Shown here: piece after piece, positions 25,953 to 35,166 of the stretch
Position numbering within the stretch: position 1 is the first letter of the stretch
Layout of the letters: each line of letters opens with the position of its first letter
Origin: Methylomonas sp. LL1
GTDB lineage: Bacteria > Pseudomonadota > Gammaproteobacteria > Methylococcales > Methylomonadaceae
DNA length: 64,000 bases
NCBI RefSeq assembly: GCF_015711015.1
Contig: NZ_CP064653.1
Location: forward strand, 4,216,001 to 4,280,000
Direction: 5' to 3'
Position numbers and translations under genes: made by a program
The notes under the pieces: model-generated
What the model was told of the DNA's origin: nothing
The model's database searches: none
Seen by the model: only the letters and a program-made list of their open reading frames with translations

Positions 25953-26818
25953 ACGGGGTTCCATAATCCTGAAGTGACTCGGGGGGTGCCGGATAGGTCG
26001 GTGTGGGTAGTGACCCGCCGGTAGTTTAACTGTTTAAATACGGCTTGGACCCGAGCTTCCTGATTGTAGCCGTGTTCGACCAAAAAATGGCCGTTGGGTT
26101 TTAGATGCCGGCGCGCTTGTTCGGCCAATAGGCGTATATCTTTCAGGCCTTCCTCGGCGCTGATTAAGGCCGTATCCGGTTCGAAACGCACATCGCCCTG
26201 GCCTAGATGCGGGTCGTTCTCGGCAATGTAGGGCGGGTTGCTGATAACCAAATCAAAGTCGGTATCAACCACTGCATCGAACCAGTGCGATTGCAGGAAG
26301 CTGACGTTGGCGGTGTTCAGTTGTTCGGCGTTTCGCCTAGTCATGTTTAATGCCGCTGGGCTGATGTCGGTGGCGATGACTGTCGCCAAGGGCCTTTCCG
26401 CCGCCAGCGTGATGGCCAAAATCCCCGAGCCGGTACCCAGGTCGATAATTTTACAGGGCCGTTCGGCGGGGAGGTATTCCAGACTCAGTTCGATCAATAG
26501 TTCGCTGTCGGGGCGTGGGATCAGCACGTCCGGGCCGACGCTGAAATTGCGCGACCAAAATTCGCGTTGGCCGGTCAAGTAGGCAATGGGCATGCCTTGC
26601 CGGCGTCGTTCGATTAAGGACCAAAAAAGCTTGGCTTGTTCGGGGGTAGGCTGATGATCCGGCCAAGTTCTAAGAAATGAGCGGTTTTTGCGCAGACAGT
26701 GGCAGAGCAATACTTCCGTGTCCAGAATCGCCGATTCAGATGCCGCCGCCAGTTGTTCGGTTGCCGCGGACAACAAACCACATATCGAATCAGGCATTTG
26801 TCGGGGCGAATCAGACAT
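25949..26818 (-). CDS. prmC: Release factor glutamine methyltransferase
   Basis: A 289-residue SAM-dependent enzyme that methylates the glutamine of the GGQ motif in RF1 and RF2. An N-terminal helical domain precedes a Rossmann methyltransferase fold with the SAM loop [10 protein letters not shown] (126-135) and the N-glutamine methyltransferase motif NPPY at 194-197. Its start overlaps the end of prfA by 8 bp, so it is translated together with its substrate, and its stop overlaps the JAMM gene start by 4 bp. Confidence 0.95.
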   Translation of the reverse strand: MSDSPRQMPDSICGLLSAATEQLAAASESAILDTEVLLCHCLRKNRSFLRTWPDHQPTPEQAKLFWSLIERRRQGMPIAYLTGQREFWSRNFSVGPDVLIPRPDSELLIELSLEYLPAERPCKIIDLGTGSGILAITLAAERPLATVIATDISPAALNMTRRNAEQLNTANVSFLQSHWFDAVVDTDFDLVISNPPYIAENDPHLGQGDVRFEPDTALISAEEGLKDIRLLAEQARRHLKPNGHFLVEHGYNQEARVQAVFKQLNYRRVTTHTDLSGTPRVTSGLWNPV

Positions 26819-27896
26819 TGCCCAGTTGGGTCAGCAATTCCGCCTGATGTTCGTGGATCAGCGGCTGAATCACGTGTTCCAGGCCGCCTTCCATGATTTC
26901 TTCCAGCTTGTATAAGGTCAGGTTGATACGATGATCGGTCAGCCGGCCTTGCGGGTAGTTGTAGGTGCGGATACGCTCGGAGCGGTCGCCGCTGCCGACT
27001 TGCAGTTTACGGCTTTCCGATTGCTCGGCGTGTTGTTTTTCCTGGGCTGCTGACATTAAGCGCGCTTGTAGTACCGACATGGCGCGAGCACGGTTTTTGT
27101 GCTGAGAACGTTCGTCCTGGCATTCCACCACCACCCCCGACGGAATGTGGGTAATGCGGATCGCCGATTCGGTGCGGTTGACGTGCTGGCCGCCGGCGCC
27201 GGAAGCGCGGTAAGTGTCGACCCGCAGGTCGGCGGGGTTGATGTCGATTTCGTCGACGGCATCGACTTCGGGCATGATGGCCACCGTGCAAGCCGAGGTG
27301 TGCACGCGGCCCTGCGATTCGGTTTCCGGCACGCGTTGCACGCGGTGGGTGCCGGATTCGAATTTCAGTTGCGAATAGACATTTTGGCCGCTGATACGCA
27401 TGATGACTTCCTTGAAGCCGCCGTGTTCGCCGCGATTTTCGTTGATGATCTCGGTGCTCCAGCCCTGTTTTTCCGCGTAGCGCTGATACATACGGGCCAG
27501 ATCGCCGGAAAAAATCGCGGCTTCGTCGCCGCCCGTGCCTGCGCGTACCTCCAGGAATATATTACGGTTATCGTTGGGGTCCTTGGGCAGCAGCAGGATT
27601 TGTAGTTCTTGTACCAGTTGCTCGCGTTTTGATTCGGCGGCCTGAATTTCTTCCTTGGCCATTTCCCGCAGTTCCGGGTCGCTATCCTTGGCCATTTCCC
27701 GAGCCGATTCCAGATTGGCTTCGTTGTCTTGATAGATTTTGTAACAGGCAACCAGAGGTTCGATTTGCGCGTATTCCTGGCTCAGGCCGCGGAATTGGTT
27801 TTGGTTGCTTTGTACTTCGGGTTGCGATAACAGGGCGGTGATTTCTTCAAAGCGTTCGCCGAGGTTTTCCAGCTTGGTTTGTATCGAGGATTTCAT
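26811..27896 (-). CDS. prfA: Peptide chain release factor 1
   Basis: A 361-residue factor (E. coli 360) that recognises UAA and UAG stop codons. The tripeptide anticodon region reads PET at 190-192 ([17 protein letters not shown] in E. coli). The GGQ motif at 235-237 (SGAGGQHVN) catalyses peptidyl-tRNA hydrolysis and is the target of the PrmC enzyme encoded next. It begins 7 bp after the hemA stop, giving the classical hemA-prfA-prmC operon. Confidence 0.96.
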   Translation of the reverse strand: MKSSIQTKLENLGERFEEITALLSQPEVQSNQNQFRGLSQEYAQIEPLVACYKIYQDNEANLESAREMAKDSDPELREMAKEEIQAAESKREQLVQELQILLLPKDPNDNRNIFLEVRAGTGGDEAAIFSGDLARMYQRYAEKQGWSTEIINENRGEHGGFKEVIMRISGQNVYSQLKFESGTHRVQRVPETESQGRVHTSACTVAIMPEVDAVDEIDINPADLRVDTYRASGAGGQHVNRTESAIRITHIPSGVVVECQDERSQHKNRARAMSVLQARLMSAAQEKQHAEQSESRKLQVGSGDRSERIRTYNYPQGRLTDHRINLTLYKLEEIMEGGLEHVIQPLIHEHQAELLTQLGNV

Positions 27897-27903
27897 GAGT
27901 GGT

Positions 27904-29154
27904 TTATCGTAATTTGAAAATTTCGCGCGAGGCGGCGATTAAATCGTGGCGTTCATTGGCGCCGGCGTCGCGTAGCTGGGCGCAGGGTGTGTGGATCAGT
28001 TTATTGGTCAGGGTGTGGGCCAGGCGTTGTAACACTTCCTCGGCGGAGACGCCGCTATTGAGCTGTATCAAGGCTTTTTGCAGTGCTTCATCGCGGGTGA
28101 TTTCGGCTTGAGTCCGGAAATCACGGATGGTTTCCTGCGCGCCTTGCGATCGCAGCCAGCCCAGAAAATGTTCGACCTGAGTGTCGATGATTTCCTCGGC
28201 TTGCTCGGCGGCCCGTCGGCGCGAATCCATGTTTTGATTGACAGTATTCTGTAAATCGTCGACCGTGTATAAATATACGTCGGCTAATTGCTCCACTTCG
28301 GCTTCAATATCGCGGGGCACGGCCAAGTCGACCATGAACATGGGTTTGTGTTTACGCTTTTTGATGGCGCTTTCCACGCGGCCCTTACCCAATATCGGCA
28401 GTTGACTGGCGGTGGATGACACGACGATGTCGGCCTCCGATAAATGATCGGGTATTTCGGACAGGGCGATGGCGTAACCGTTAAATTGCATCGCCAGCGC
28501 GTGAGCTTTGTCATAGGTGCGGTTGGCGATGATGATGCGGCCGATGCCGTGCTGATAAAGATGGCGGGCGGTCAGTTCTATGGTTTCGCCGGCGCCTATC
28601 AATAATGCGGTTTGTTCCGACAGTTTGTCGAAAATTTGCTGCGCTAGTTGCACGGCGGCAAACGCCACCGAAACCGGGCTGGAACCGATCGCGGTATCGG
28701 TACGGACTTTTTTCGCGGCCGAAAAGGTATGCTGGAACAGTTTGCTGAGATTCTTGCCCAGAGTGCCGGCCTGCGAGGCAGCGTGGTAGGCGGTTTTCAT
28801 TTGGCCGAGAATTTGCGGCTCGCCGAGGATCATCGAATCCAGGCCGCAAGCAACCCGGAACATATGCCGAATCGATTGGCTATCCTTATAGCTGTATAAA
28901 TACGGCGTGAATTCGGCCGGTTTGATGATTTTGGTGTCCGCAATCCAGTCGATCAAGGGTGTTTGGTCTTCGCCTTCGGTTTTGCAATAAAACTCGGTGC
29001 GGTTGCAAGTCGATAGGATCGCCGCTTCAGAAATGTCTCGGACGTTACGCAGGTTTTTTAGGGTGTTTTCGAGAATGTCCGCTGGGAACGCCAGGCGTTC
29101 GCGGATGGCGACCGGCGCTGTGTTGTAGTTTATCCCTACGGCAAGTAGTGTCAT
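27904..29154 (-). CDS. hemA: Glutamyl-tRNA reductase
   Basis: A 416-residue cytoplasmic enzyme (E. coli 418) that reduces glutamyl-tRNA to glutamate-1-semialdehyde, the first committed step of C5-pathway tetrapyrrole synthesis. The catalytic Cys50 lies in [18 protein letters not shown] follows near residue 110, and the NADPH-binding domain has the glycine-rich [14 protein letters not shown] helical dimerisation domain ends the protein. It heads the minus-strand hemA-prfA-prmC-JAMM operon and is divergent from the TPR lipoprotein gene across about 120-145 bp. Confidence 0.96.
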   Translation of the reverse strand: MTLLAVGINYNTAPVAIRERLAFPADILENTLKNLRNVRDISEAAILSTCNRTEFYCKTEGEDQTPLIDWIADTKIIKPAEFTPYLYSYKDSQSIRHMFRVACGLDSMILGEPQILGQMKTAYHAASQAGTLGKNLSKLFQHTFSAAKKVRTDTAIGSSPVSVAFAAVQLAQQIFDKLSEQTALLIGAGETIELTARHLYQHGIGRIIIANRTYDKAHALAMQFNGYAIALSEIPDHLSEADIVVSSTASQLPILGKGRVESAIKKRKHKPMFMVDLAVPRDIEAEVEQLADVYLYTVDDLQNTVNQNMDSRRRAAEQAEEIIDTQVEHFLGWLRSQGAQETIRDFRTQAEITRDEALQKALIQLNSGVSAEEVLQRLAHTLTNKLIHTPCAQLRDAGANERHDLIAASREIFKLR

Positions 29155-29300
29155 TATGCGTCAATATTAGCCTATGAAAAGAAGGTCATTTTAAGGAATG
29201 CGCTGTTTTTGTCCAAATAGAATGATTAGGTAGGCTGAACTAATAAGTTTTTCTGATAATCTATGGCAACAATTTTATGAGAGTGGGTCGTTTGAATTGC

Positions 29301-31025
29301 ATGAAAAAATGGATAAGCGTTGCAATGCTTTTATCTTTGTCGGGTTGCGCAACCACACCGGAAACGGCACAAGAATCCGAAGCTAAAATCACTCCTCGGG
29401 AAGCCTTGGCGCCTCGGGTTAACCGTAATACAGTGATTGACGAGGAAGTGCTGTATCTGTTGATGGCGGCGGAATTGGCGGGGCAGCGTAATCAGTACGA
29501 TTTGGCGCTCGATGCTTATCTACAGGCGGCAAAGCGGGTCGATGATGCGCGGATTGCCGAGCGTGCCGTCAAAATCGGTATGTTTTTGAAAGACGAAAAG
29601 CGCACACGGGAGGCGTTAGAAATTTGGTTGGCTAAGGATCGGCAAAATCTGCCGGCCAGAAAGTTTGCGGTGTTGCTGGCCATTAAGGATTCTGACCGTG
29701 ATGGAGCTGTTACCAATTTGGATGCGATATTCCAGGATGATCCGGCCGGTTTCGAAGGCGGAATGCTGGAGATATTGAAGGCAATGGAAAAAGAAGGGCG
29801 GGCTCGGTTTATTTATGATGTATTGGATGATTTGAGTCAGCTGCATCCGGATCAAGCGAGTTTGTTGTTTTTACAGGCGGTAGTTGCTTCCGTGTTGCAT
29901 GACAACGATCTGGCTCAACAGAAAATCGGTCGGGTACTGGAACTTCAACCGGACTGGAATAAAGCCATTATTTTTCAGGCGCAATTGGCGGGACGATCCG
30001 GCGATATGGTCAAGGCCCGAGAATATTTGGAAAAGGCGGTCAAGCAAGCGCCCGATGATAGGCAGTTGAGAAAAATGCTGTTGGAAGTGCTGGTCAATAC
30101 CGGGGCCTTCGATGATGCAATTAAGCTCTGCCAGGGGGTGCTGGAGGAAACGCCGGATGATGGTGAAACTTTGTTCACTCTGGCTCTGATTCATCTGCAG
30201 CAAAATCAAGTGGACAAAGCCGAGAATTATCTTGAGAAGTTGTTGAATAATTCGGACTGGGAAGGCCAGGCCAGTTTTTATCTGGGTAAAATCGAGCTGG
30301 ATCAGCAACGTCCGGATAAGGCTCTGAAATGGTTCGATCGAGCCGAAGCCAAGGGGTATGGTTTCGAGGCCGATATGGCGGCGGTGTCGTTGTTGTTGAA
30401 TCAGAAACAACTGGAAGAAGCGGAAGCGCGAATCAAAAAAATGGATGGTAAATATCCTGACCAGCATTTACGCGTTCTAATGATGAAGGCCGAGTTATAC
30501 AATCAGTGGGGCAGGCATTCGGAGGCTTACGATGTTTTGACTCTGGCTTTGAAGGATGCGCCGGAAAACCGGGATGTGCTGTATGCGCGGGCATTGATCG
30601 CGGACCGGTTGAATAAGCTTGATGTATTGGAAGCCGACTTGTTATCGATTCTGCAAAAAAATCCCGATGATGTAGGGGCTTTGAACGCATTGGGCTATAC
30701 CCTCACCGACAAAACCCAGCGCTATGACGAAGCCGAAAAATATCTGCTGAAAGCCTTGCAATTGCAACCGGATGAGGCGGTCGTTATCGATAGTTATGGT
30801 TGGTTGCAGTTTAAACGCGGGAATCATCAGCTGGCTTTGGAATCTTTAAAAAAAGCCTACGAAAAACAGCCGGAAAACGAGATAGCCGCGCATATTGCCG
30901 AAGTGATGTGGGTAATGGGCAGGGTCGAAGAGGCGAAAGAATTTTTTAGGCCGGTATTTAAAAAGTTTCCGGATGATGAATATTTGTTGAAGTTTAAAAA
31001 CCGATATATGCCGGACGAGTTATGA
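29301..31025 (+). CDS. TPR-repeat lipoprotein
   Basis: A lipoprotein of 574 residues from ATG 29301, chosen because it gives a compact signal peptide (MKKWISVAMLLSLSGC, lipidated Cys16). An in-frame ATG at 29277 would add eight residues and has no better ribosome site. The body is about a dozen tetratricopeptide repeats (for example AREYLEKAVKQAPDD, AEKYLLKALQLQPDEAVVIDSYGWLQFKRG), a scaffold for protein contacts at the envelope. In Pseudomonas and relatives a TPR protein likewise precedes lolB. Its stop overlaps the lolB start by 4 bp, so a role in outer-membrane assembly or lipoprotein traffic is plausible but unproven. Confidence 0.85.
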   Translation: MKKWISVAMLLSLSGCATTPETAQESEAKITPREALAPRVNRNTVIDEEVLYLLMAAELAGQRNQYDLALDAYLQAAKRVDDARIAERAVKIGMFLKDEKRTREALEIWLAKDRQNLPARKFAVLLAIKDSDRDGAVTNLDAIFQDDPAGFEGGMLEILKAMEKEGRARFIYDVLDDLSQLHPDQASLLFLQAVVASVLHDNDLAQQKIGRVLELQPDWNKAIIFQAQLAGRSGDMVKAREYLEKAVKQAPDDRQLRKMLLEVLVNTGAFDDAIKLCQGVLEETPDDGETLFTLALIHLQQNQVDKAENYLEKLLNNSDWEGQASFYLGKIELDQQRPDKALKWFDRAEAKGYGFEADMAAVSLLLNQKQLEEAEARIKKMDGKYPDQHLRVLMMKAELYNQWGRHSEAYDVLTLALKDAPENRDVLYARALIADRLNKLDVLEADLLSILQKNPDDVGALNALGYTLTDKTQRYDEAEKYLLKALQLQPDEAVVIDSYGWLQFKRGNHQLALESLKKAYEKQPENEIAAHIAEVMWVMGRVEEAKEFFRPVFKKFPDDEYLLKFKNRYMPDEL

Positions 31026-31591
31026 ATTGGCGGTTCGCTATTTGTCTGATGGCGGCTGTTTTGGCTAGCGGTTGTTCCTTGACGCCGGAGCAGCCAATGC
31101 AGTCTTATCAGTTGGCCGCCATGCGGCATTTGCAACGGCAAAAAAATTGGTCATTCGAGGGTAGGCTAGCCTTGGCCGATGGTAAGGAATCGATCTCGAT
31201 GTCGATTGTTTGGCATCATGTCGAAGACCTGGATGATATCGAACTGGTTGGTCCGCTGGCGCAAGGTAGAGTAAAAATTTCCGTGGCGGCCGGCCAAGTT
31301 GTGGTGGATGACGGCGAAAATCGCAATGTGTATCAGGGGCTGGCGGACGAAGTGTTCGCCGAACAATTAGGAATTGAGATGCCGGTCAGTGCATTGAAGT
31401 TTTGGGTTTTGGGGGTGAATGATCCAGGACGGGTATTTGACGAGCAACCTGGCGGGTTTTATCAGGCAGGATGGTTGGTTCGCTATGGCGAAATGCAAAA
31501 GGTCAATGCCAATATGCTGCCTAAAAAGATGACGGCGGAAAAAGATAAGGCAAGAATGAAATTAATCGTGGATCAATGGGATTTGTTGTGA
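31022..31591 (+). CDS. lolB: Outer-membrane lipoprotein receptor LolB
   Basis: A 189-residue lipoprotein with signal MNWRFAICLMAAVLASGC (lipidated Cys18). LolB takes lipoproteins from the periplasmic carrier LolA and inserts them in the outer membrane. The mature domain is a LolA-like half barrel with the conserved early WSFEGRLALADGKESISMS and a central ELVGPLAQGRVKI. It is coupled to the TPR gene by ATGA overlap and overlaps ispE, the same gene order as in other gammaproteobacteria. Confidence 0.88.
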   Translation: MNWRFAICLMAAVLASGCSLTPEQPMQSYQLAAMRHLQRQKNWSFEGRLALADGKESISMSIVWHHVEDLDDIELVGPLAQGRVKISVAAGQVVVDDGENRNVYQGLADEVFAEQLGIEMPVSALKFWVLGVNDPGRVFDEQPGGFYQAGWLVRYGEMQKVNANMLPKKMTAEKDKARMKLIVDQWDLL

Positions 31592-32457
31592 CGGGAACGC
31601 AGAGTTTTGAGGCGGGTTGGGGTGAAAAGTGGCCGGCCCCGGCAAAATTGAATTTGATGCTTAGAATTACCGGTCGCAGGCCGGACGGCTACCATTTATT
31701 GCAAACAGTGTTTCAAATGCTCGATTGGTGCGATTGGTTAACCTTTCATGCTGTCGATGATGGGCTGATTTCGCTACGCAATCCTATTCCAGGTGTGCCC
31801 GAGCAGGACGATTTGACGGTCCGGGCAGCGAATCTTTTGAAGCGTCATACAGGGTGCGAGTACGGCGTTTGTATCGAAATTGAAAAGAATCTGCCGATGG
31901 GTGGCGGGTTGGGTGGCGGGAGTTCCGATGCCGCTACCACTTTAGTGGTGTTGAACCGGTTGTGGGGCTTGGGTTTGTCGAAATCGGAATTGATGCAATT
32001 GGGCTTGCAACTGGGCGCCGACGTGCCTGTGTTTGTATTTGGTGCTTCGGCTTGGGCTGAAGGTGTTGGCGAGGATTTACAGGTGATTACCTTGCCGGAA
32101 CAATGGGTTGTGGTTATTAAGCCGGATTGCCATGTAAATACCAAAGAAATTTTTTCGGCGGAGGAGTTGACAAGAGATAGCAAACCCATCACAATGAGCG
32201 ACTTTCTTGCAGGGGAAAGTCATAACGATTGCACGCAAGTGGTTGGCAAACGTTATTGGCCGGTAAAAAGCGCTATTGAAGCCTTGTCGATATATTCCGA
32301 GGCGAGATTGACTGGAACCGGGGCGTGTGTGTTTGCGCAGTTCGGGTCGATGGAAGAGGCGCAAAAAGCGTATCAGGCGCTGAAACGGGATTGGTCGGTT
32401 TTTTTGGTAAAAGGCTTGAATCAGTCTCCGCTCTACAAGAAGTTGGAAAACATATAA
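31576..32457 (+). CDS. ispE: 4-diphosphocytidyl-2-C-methyl-D-erythritol kinase
   Basis: A GHMP kinase of the MEP isoprenoid pathway that phosphorylates CDP-methylerythritol at the 2-position. WPAPAKLNLMLRITGRRPDG is the family N-terminus and PMGGGLGGGSSDAAT the ATP-binding loop; LTGTGACVF is the third motif. ATG 31576 gives 293 residues. A GTG at 31588 makes a GTGA overlap with the lolB stop and gives 289 residues, and is about equally likely. A tRNA-Gln gene follows 14 nt after the stop. Confidence 0.93.
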   Translation: MGFVVTGTQSFEAGWGEKWPAPAKLNLMLRITGRRPDGYHLLQTVFQMLDWCDWLTFHAVDDGLISLRNPIPGVPEQDDLTVRAANLLKRHTGCEYGVCIEIEKNLPMGGGLGGGSSDAATTLVVLNRLWGLGLSKSELMQLGLQLGADVPVFVFGASAWAEGVGEDLQVITLPEQWVVVIKPDCHVNTKEIFSAEELTRDSKPITMSDFLAGESHNDCTQVVGKRYWPVKSAIEALSIYSEARLTGTGACVFAQFGSMEEAQKAYQALKRDWSVFLVKGLNQSPLYKKLENI

Positions 32458-32471
32458 TCTAATCAGTTTAA

Positions 32472-32546
32472 TGGGCTGTCGCCAAGCGGTAAGGCACGAG
32501 GTTTTGATCCTCGCATACCAAGGTTCGAATCCTTGCAGCCCAGCCA
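32472..32546 (+). tRNA. tRNA-Gln (anticodon UUG)
   Basis: A 75-nt cloverleaf with encoded CCA. The anticodon stem CGAGG/CCTCG encloses TTTTGAT, anticodon TTG at 32504-32506. The TPsiC arm contains GGTTCGAATCC. It sits between ispE and prs with no own promoter visible, so it is probably cut from the ispE-prs transcript. Confidence 0.96.
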
Positions 32547-32581
32547 TACCTCCACATAACAAATTCCTCGGGAGTCCTTGA

Positions 32582-33535
32582 ATGCGAGATGCTTCGATAA
32601 TGGTATTTTCGGGTAATGCCAATAGGGCGTTGTCAGAAGGTATTGTGAGGAAGCTCAACATGCGCCTGGGAATGGCGACTGTTGGTCGCTTCAGTGACGG
32701 TGAGATATTTGTAGAAATTGAAGAAAATGTTCGGGGGCGGGATGTGTTTGTGGTGCAGCCCACTTGTTCTCCGACAAACGAGAATTTAATGGAGTTGTTG
32801 GTGATGATGGATGCTCTGAGAAGAGCTTCCGCCGCACGAATAACCGCAGTAATGCCTTATTACGGCTATGCTAGACAGGATAGGCGGTCAAGATCGGCGC
32901 GGGTGCCGATAACGGCGCGTCTGGTTGCCGATATGATTGGTCATGCCGGGGCCGATAGGGCGTTGACTGTTGATTTGCATGCCGATCAAATCCAGGGTTT
33001 TTTTGGGATCCCCGTGGACAACGTCTATGCCTCTCCCATATTGCTGGGGGATGTTTGGCGGCAAGAATACAAGAACCTAATCGTGGTATCGCCCGATGTT
33101 GGAGGGGTCGTCAGGGCTAGGGCGCTGGCGAAGCGATTGGGCGACGCGGATTTGGCGATAATCGATAAGCGCCGGCCAAGGGCAAATGTATCCGAAATCA
33201 TGCATATCATCGGTGATGTCGATGGTAGAACCTGCGTCATGGTGGATGACTTGGTGGATACGGCGGGCACTTTATGTCATGCGGCGTCAGCGTTAAAGAA
33301 AAACGGTGCAACCAAGGTGGTTGCGTATTGCACGCATCCTGTTTTGTCGGGATCGGCTGCTGAAAATGTAAGAAATTCAGTCTTGGATGAATTGGTGGTT
33401 ACCGATACGATTCCGTTGACGGATGAGTTAAAAGCAATAGGTAAAATCAGGCAGTTAAGCGTTGCGGAGATGCTGGCTGAAACAATACGGCGTATAGCGG
33501 TTGGCGAGTCTGTTAGCTCGCTTTATGTAGATTAG
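32582..33535 (+). CDS. prs: Ribose-phosphate pyrophosphokinase
   Basis: A 317-residue enzyme (E. coli 315) that makes PRPP from ribose 5-phosphate and ATP for purine, pyrimidine, histidine, tryptophan and NAD synthesis. GRFSDGE and [18 protein letters not shown] are the ATP/ribose-phosphate loops, [13 protein letters not shown] holds the metal-binding His-Asp pair, and [12 protein letters not shown] is the PRPP motif. ATG 32582 follows GGAG at suitable distance; ATG 32600 (MVFSGNAN) is an alternative that would match the E. coli N-terminus more closely. Confidence 0.95.
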   Translation: MRDASIMVFSGNANRALSEGIVRKLNMRLGMATVGRFSDGEIFVEIEENVRGRDVFVVQPTCSPTNENLMELLVMMDALRRASAARITAVMPYYGYARQDRRSRSARVPITARLVADMIGHAGADRALTVDLHADQIQGFFGIPVDNVYASPILLGDVWRQEYKNLIVVSPDVGGVVRARALAKRLGDADLAIIDKRRPRANVSEIMHIIGDVDGRTCVMVDDLVDTAGTLCHAASALKKNGATKVVAYCTHPVLSGSAAENVRNSVLDELVVTDTIPLTDELKAIGKIRQLSVAEMLAETIRRIAVGESVSSLYVD

Positions 33536-33583
33536 TTAAAAACTATTAAATAGTGCTTTTAGAACAGGCTTTTGGAGAAAATA

Positions 33584-34195
33584 ATGGCTAACGTGTTTGA
33601 ATTTGTTGCTGAAGCTCGCAGTACGACAGGTAGCAGTGCGGCGAAAGTGGTTCGTCGCCAAGGTAAGGTGCCGGCGGTAATTTATGGGGGCAGCGGTGCT
33701 CCGGAAATGCTGGTGCTTGATCATAACGAAGTGCAGAAACACTTGGTTCATGAGGCGGTTTATTCGCACGTGCTCGATATAAAGGTGGATGGAAAAACAG
33801 AAAAAGCGGTTTTGAAGCATATTCAGCGTCATCCCGCCAAGCCGCAAATTCTGCATTTGGATTTTATGCGAGTCGATGCCAGTCATAAATTGAAAGTGCA
33901 TGTGCCATTGCATTTTATCAATGAGGCTGTTTCGGTTGGTGTTAAAAAGGGTGGTGTGGTAAATCACTCCATGGTGGATGTAGAGGTGTTGTGCATGCCG
34001 TCCGCATTGCCTGAATTTATTGAAGTCGACATGGCAAATGTTGAAGTTGGCTCAACTCTACATCTTTCAGATTTAGTGTTGCCGGCGGGTGTCGAGATTC
34101 CCGAGTTGCATTTAGGTGTGGAGCATGACCATCCTGTTGTGCAAATCACGAAGCCAAGAGCGTCGGATGAATCTTCGGAAGCTGCTGCTGGGTAA
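33584..34195 (+). CDS. rplY: 50S ribosomal protein L25, long Ctc form
   Basis: A 203-residue 5S-rRNA-binding protein of the long Ctc/TL5 type: an N-terminal L25 domain (FEFVAEARSTTGSSAAKVVRRQGKVPA) and an extra C-terminal beta domain, unlike the 94-residue E. coli L25. ATG 33584 is chosen over an in-frame TTG at 33572 because GGAG lies 6 nt upstream. It follows prs by 48 bp and precedes pth by 15 bp. Confidence 0.93.
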   Translation: MANVFEFVAEARSTTGSSAAKVVRRQGKVPAVIYGGSGAPEMLVLDHNEVQKHLVHEAVYSHVLDIKVDGKTEKAVLKHIQRHPAKPQILHLDFMRVDASHKLKVHVPLHFINEAVSVGVKKGGVVNHSMVDVEVLCMPSALPEFIEVDMANVEVGSTLHLSDLVLPAGVEIPELHLGVEHDHPVVQITKPRASDESSEAAAG

Positions 34196-34210
34196 CTCAT
34201 TGCAAAGGTA

Positions 34211-34777
34211 ATGATTAAGTTATTGGTGGGGCTCGGTAATCCGGGTCAGCAGTATGAAAAAACCCGGCATAATGCCGGGTTTCTTTTTTTGGATCATTTA
34301 ATGGATTCGAAAGGAGGGGGCTGGTCGGTGAGTCAGCAGTTTCAAGGACAGGTAGCAAATATTTCAGTGGCTGGTATGAGGCTGGATATGTTGAAGCCAA
34401 TGACTTTTATGAATAAAAGCGGCTTGTCGGTTGGTAAGATGCTTCGCTACTACAAGCTTAAGCCGGAAGAGTTGCTGGTTGTGCATGATGAGCTTGAATT
34501 GCCCGAAGGTGTGGTCAAAATGAAGCGTGATGGTGGTCACGCGGGGCATAATGGGTTAAGAGACATTATTGCTCATATCGATACGCGCGATTTTTTTCGT
34601 TTAAGGATCGGTATAGGTCGGCCGGCGATGGGTGCGAATGTTGCGGATTACGTATTGTCGAAGCCATCGGCTCAGGGCTTCAGCCTGCTGGATGCGGCTT
34701 TTAGCTTGCTTGAGGGTCATATAGAGTCGCTTGCCGCCGCCGATATTTCGATGATCAACGATCGTCTCGCTAGGTAA
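34211..34777 (+). CDS. pth: Peptidyl-tRNA hydrolase
   Basis: A 188-residue cytoplasmic esterase (E. coli 194) that frees tRNA from prematurely released peptidyl-tRNA. GLGNPGQQYEKTRHNAGF carries the conserved Asn and catalytic His, and the later HDELELPEG and GGHAGHNGLRDI segments complete the site. In relatives ychF usually follows; here the next genes are tRNAs with their own promoter. The codons for KTRHNAGF coincide with a strong terminator-like hairpin (34260-34290). Confidence 0.95.
   Translation: MIKLLVGLGNPGQQYEKTRHNAGFLFLDHLMDSKGGGWSVSQQFQGQVANISVAGMRLDMLKPMTFMNKSGLSVGKMLRYYKLKPEELLVVHDELELPEGVVKMKRDGGHAGHNGLRDIIAHIDTRDFFRLRIGIGRPAMGANVADYVLSKPSAQGFSLLDAAFSLLEGHIESLAAADISMINDRLAR
34260..34290 (+). 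terminator. Terminator-like hairpin inside pth
   Basis: AAACCCGGCA (34260-34269), loop TAA, TGCCGGGTTT (34273-34282), then C and seven Ts (34284-34290). By sequence alone it is a good intrinsic terminator, but it lies at about codons 17-27 of pth. Active translation would normally prevent folding, so it may attenuate pth when translation initiation is poor. Confidence 0.55.
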
Positions 34778-34812
34778 GGGTTAAAGTTTTTTCACTTAAC
34801 TTAAAAAAGTGC

Positions 34813-34841
34813 TTGACCATCTGGTAATCTACAAGGATAAT
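34813..34841 (+). promoter_or_regulatory. Sigma70 promoter of the tRNA-tuf operon
   Basis: TTGACC (34813-34818), a 17-bp spacer and GATAAT (34836-34841), about 16 bp before the first tRNA. An A/T-rich stretch with AAAAAA lies just upstream of the -35 and could act as an UP element. Confidence 0.82.
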
Positions 34842-34856
34842 AACCAGATTAATGAC

Positions 34857-34941
34857 GGAGGGGTTCCCGAGCGGCCAAAGGGATCAGACTGTAAATCTGC
34901 CGGTTCTACCTTCGGAGGTTCGAATCCTCCCCCCTCCACCA
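34857..34941 (+). tRNA. tRNA-Tyr (anticodon GUA)
   Basis: An 85-nt type-II tRNA with long variable arm and encoded CCA. Anticodon GTA is at 34891-34893 in loop CTGTAAA. Acceptor arms are GGAGGGG and CCCCTCC. First gene after the 34813 promoter. Confidence 0.97.
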
Positions 34942-34960
34942 TCAAATTTGAATTGGATCT

Positions 34961-35034
34961 GCGGGTGTAGTTCAATGGTAGAACTCCAGCCTTCCAAGCT
35001 GATTGCGTGGGTTCGATTCCCATCACCCGCTCCA
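34961..35034 (+). tRNA. tRNA-Gly (anticodon UCC)
   Basis: 74 nt, acceptor GCGGGTG/CACCCGC, encoded CCA, anticodon TCC at 34993-34995 in loop CTTCCAA. Second of the three tandem tRNAs. Confidence 0.97.
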
Positions 35035-35055
35035 TTTTTTGGCTACGGTAATGTC

Positions 35056-35131
<76 letters not shown>

Positions 35132-35166
35132 GTTTTGATTGATTATTCTTCTAGGGTGTTTTCGTA

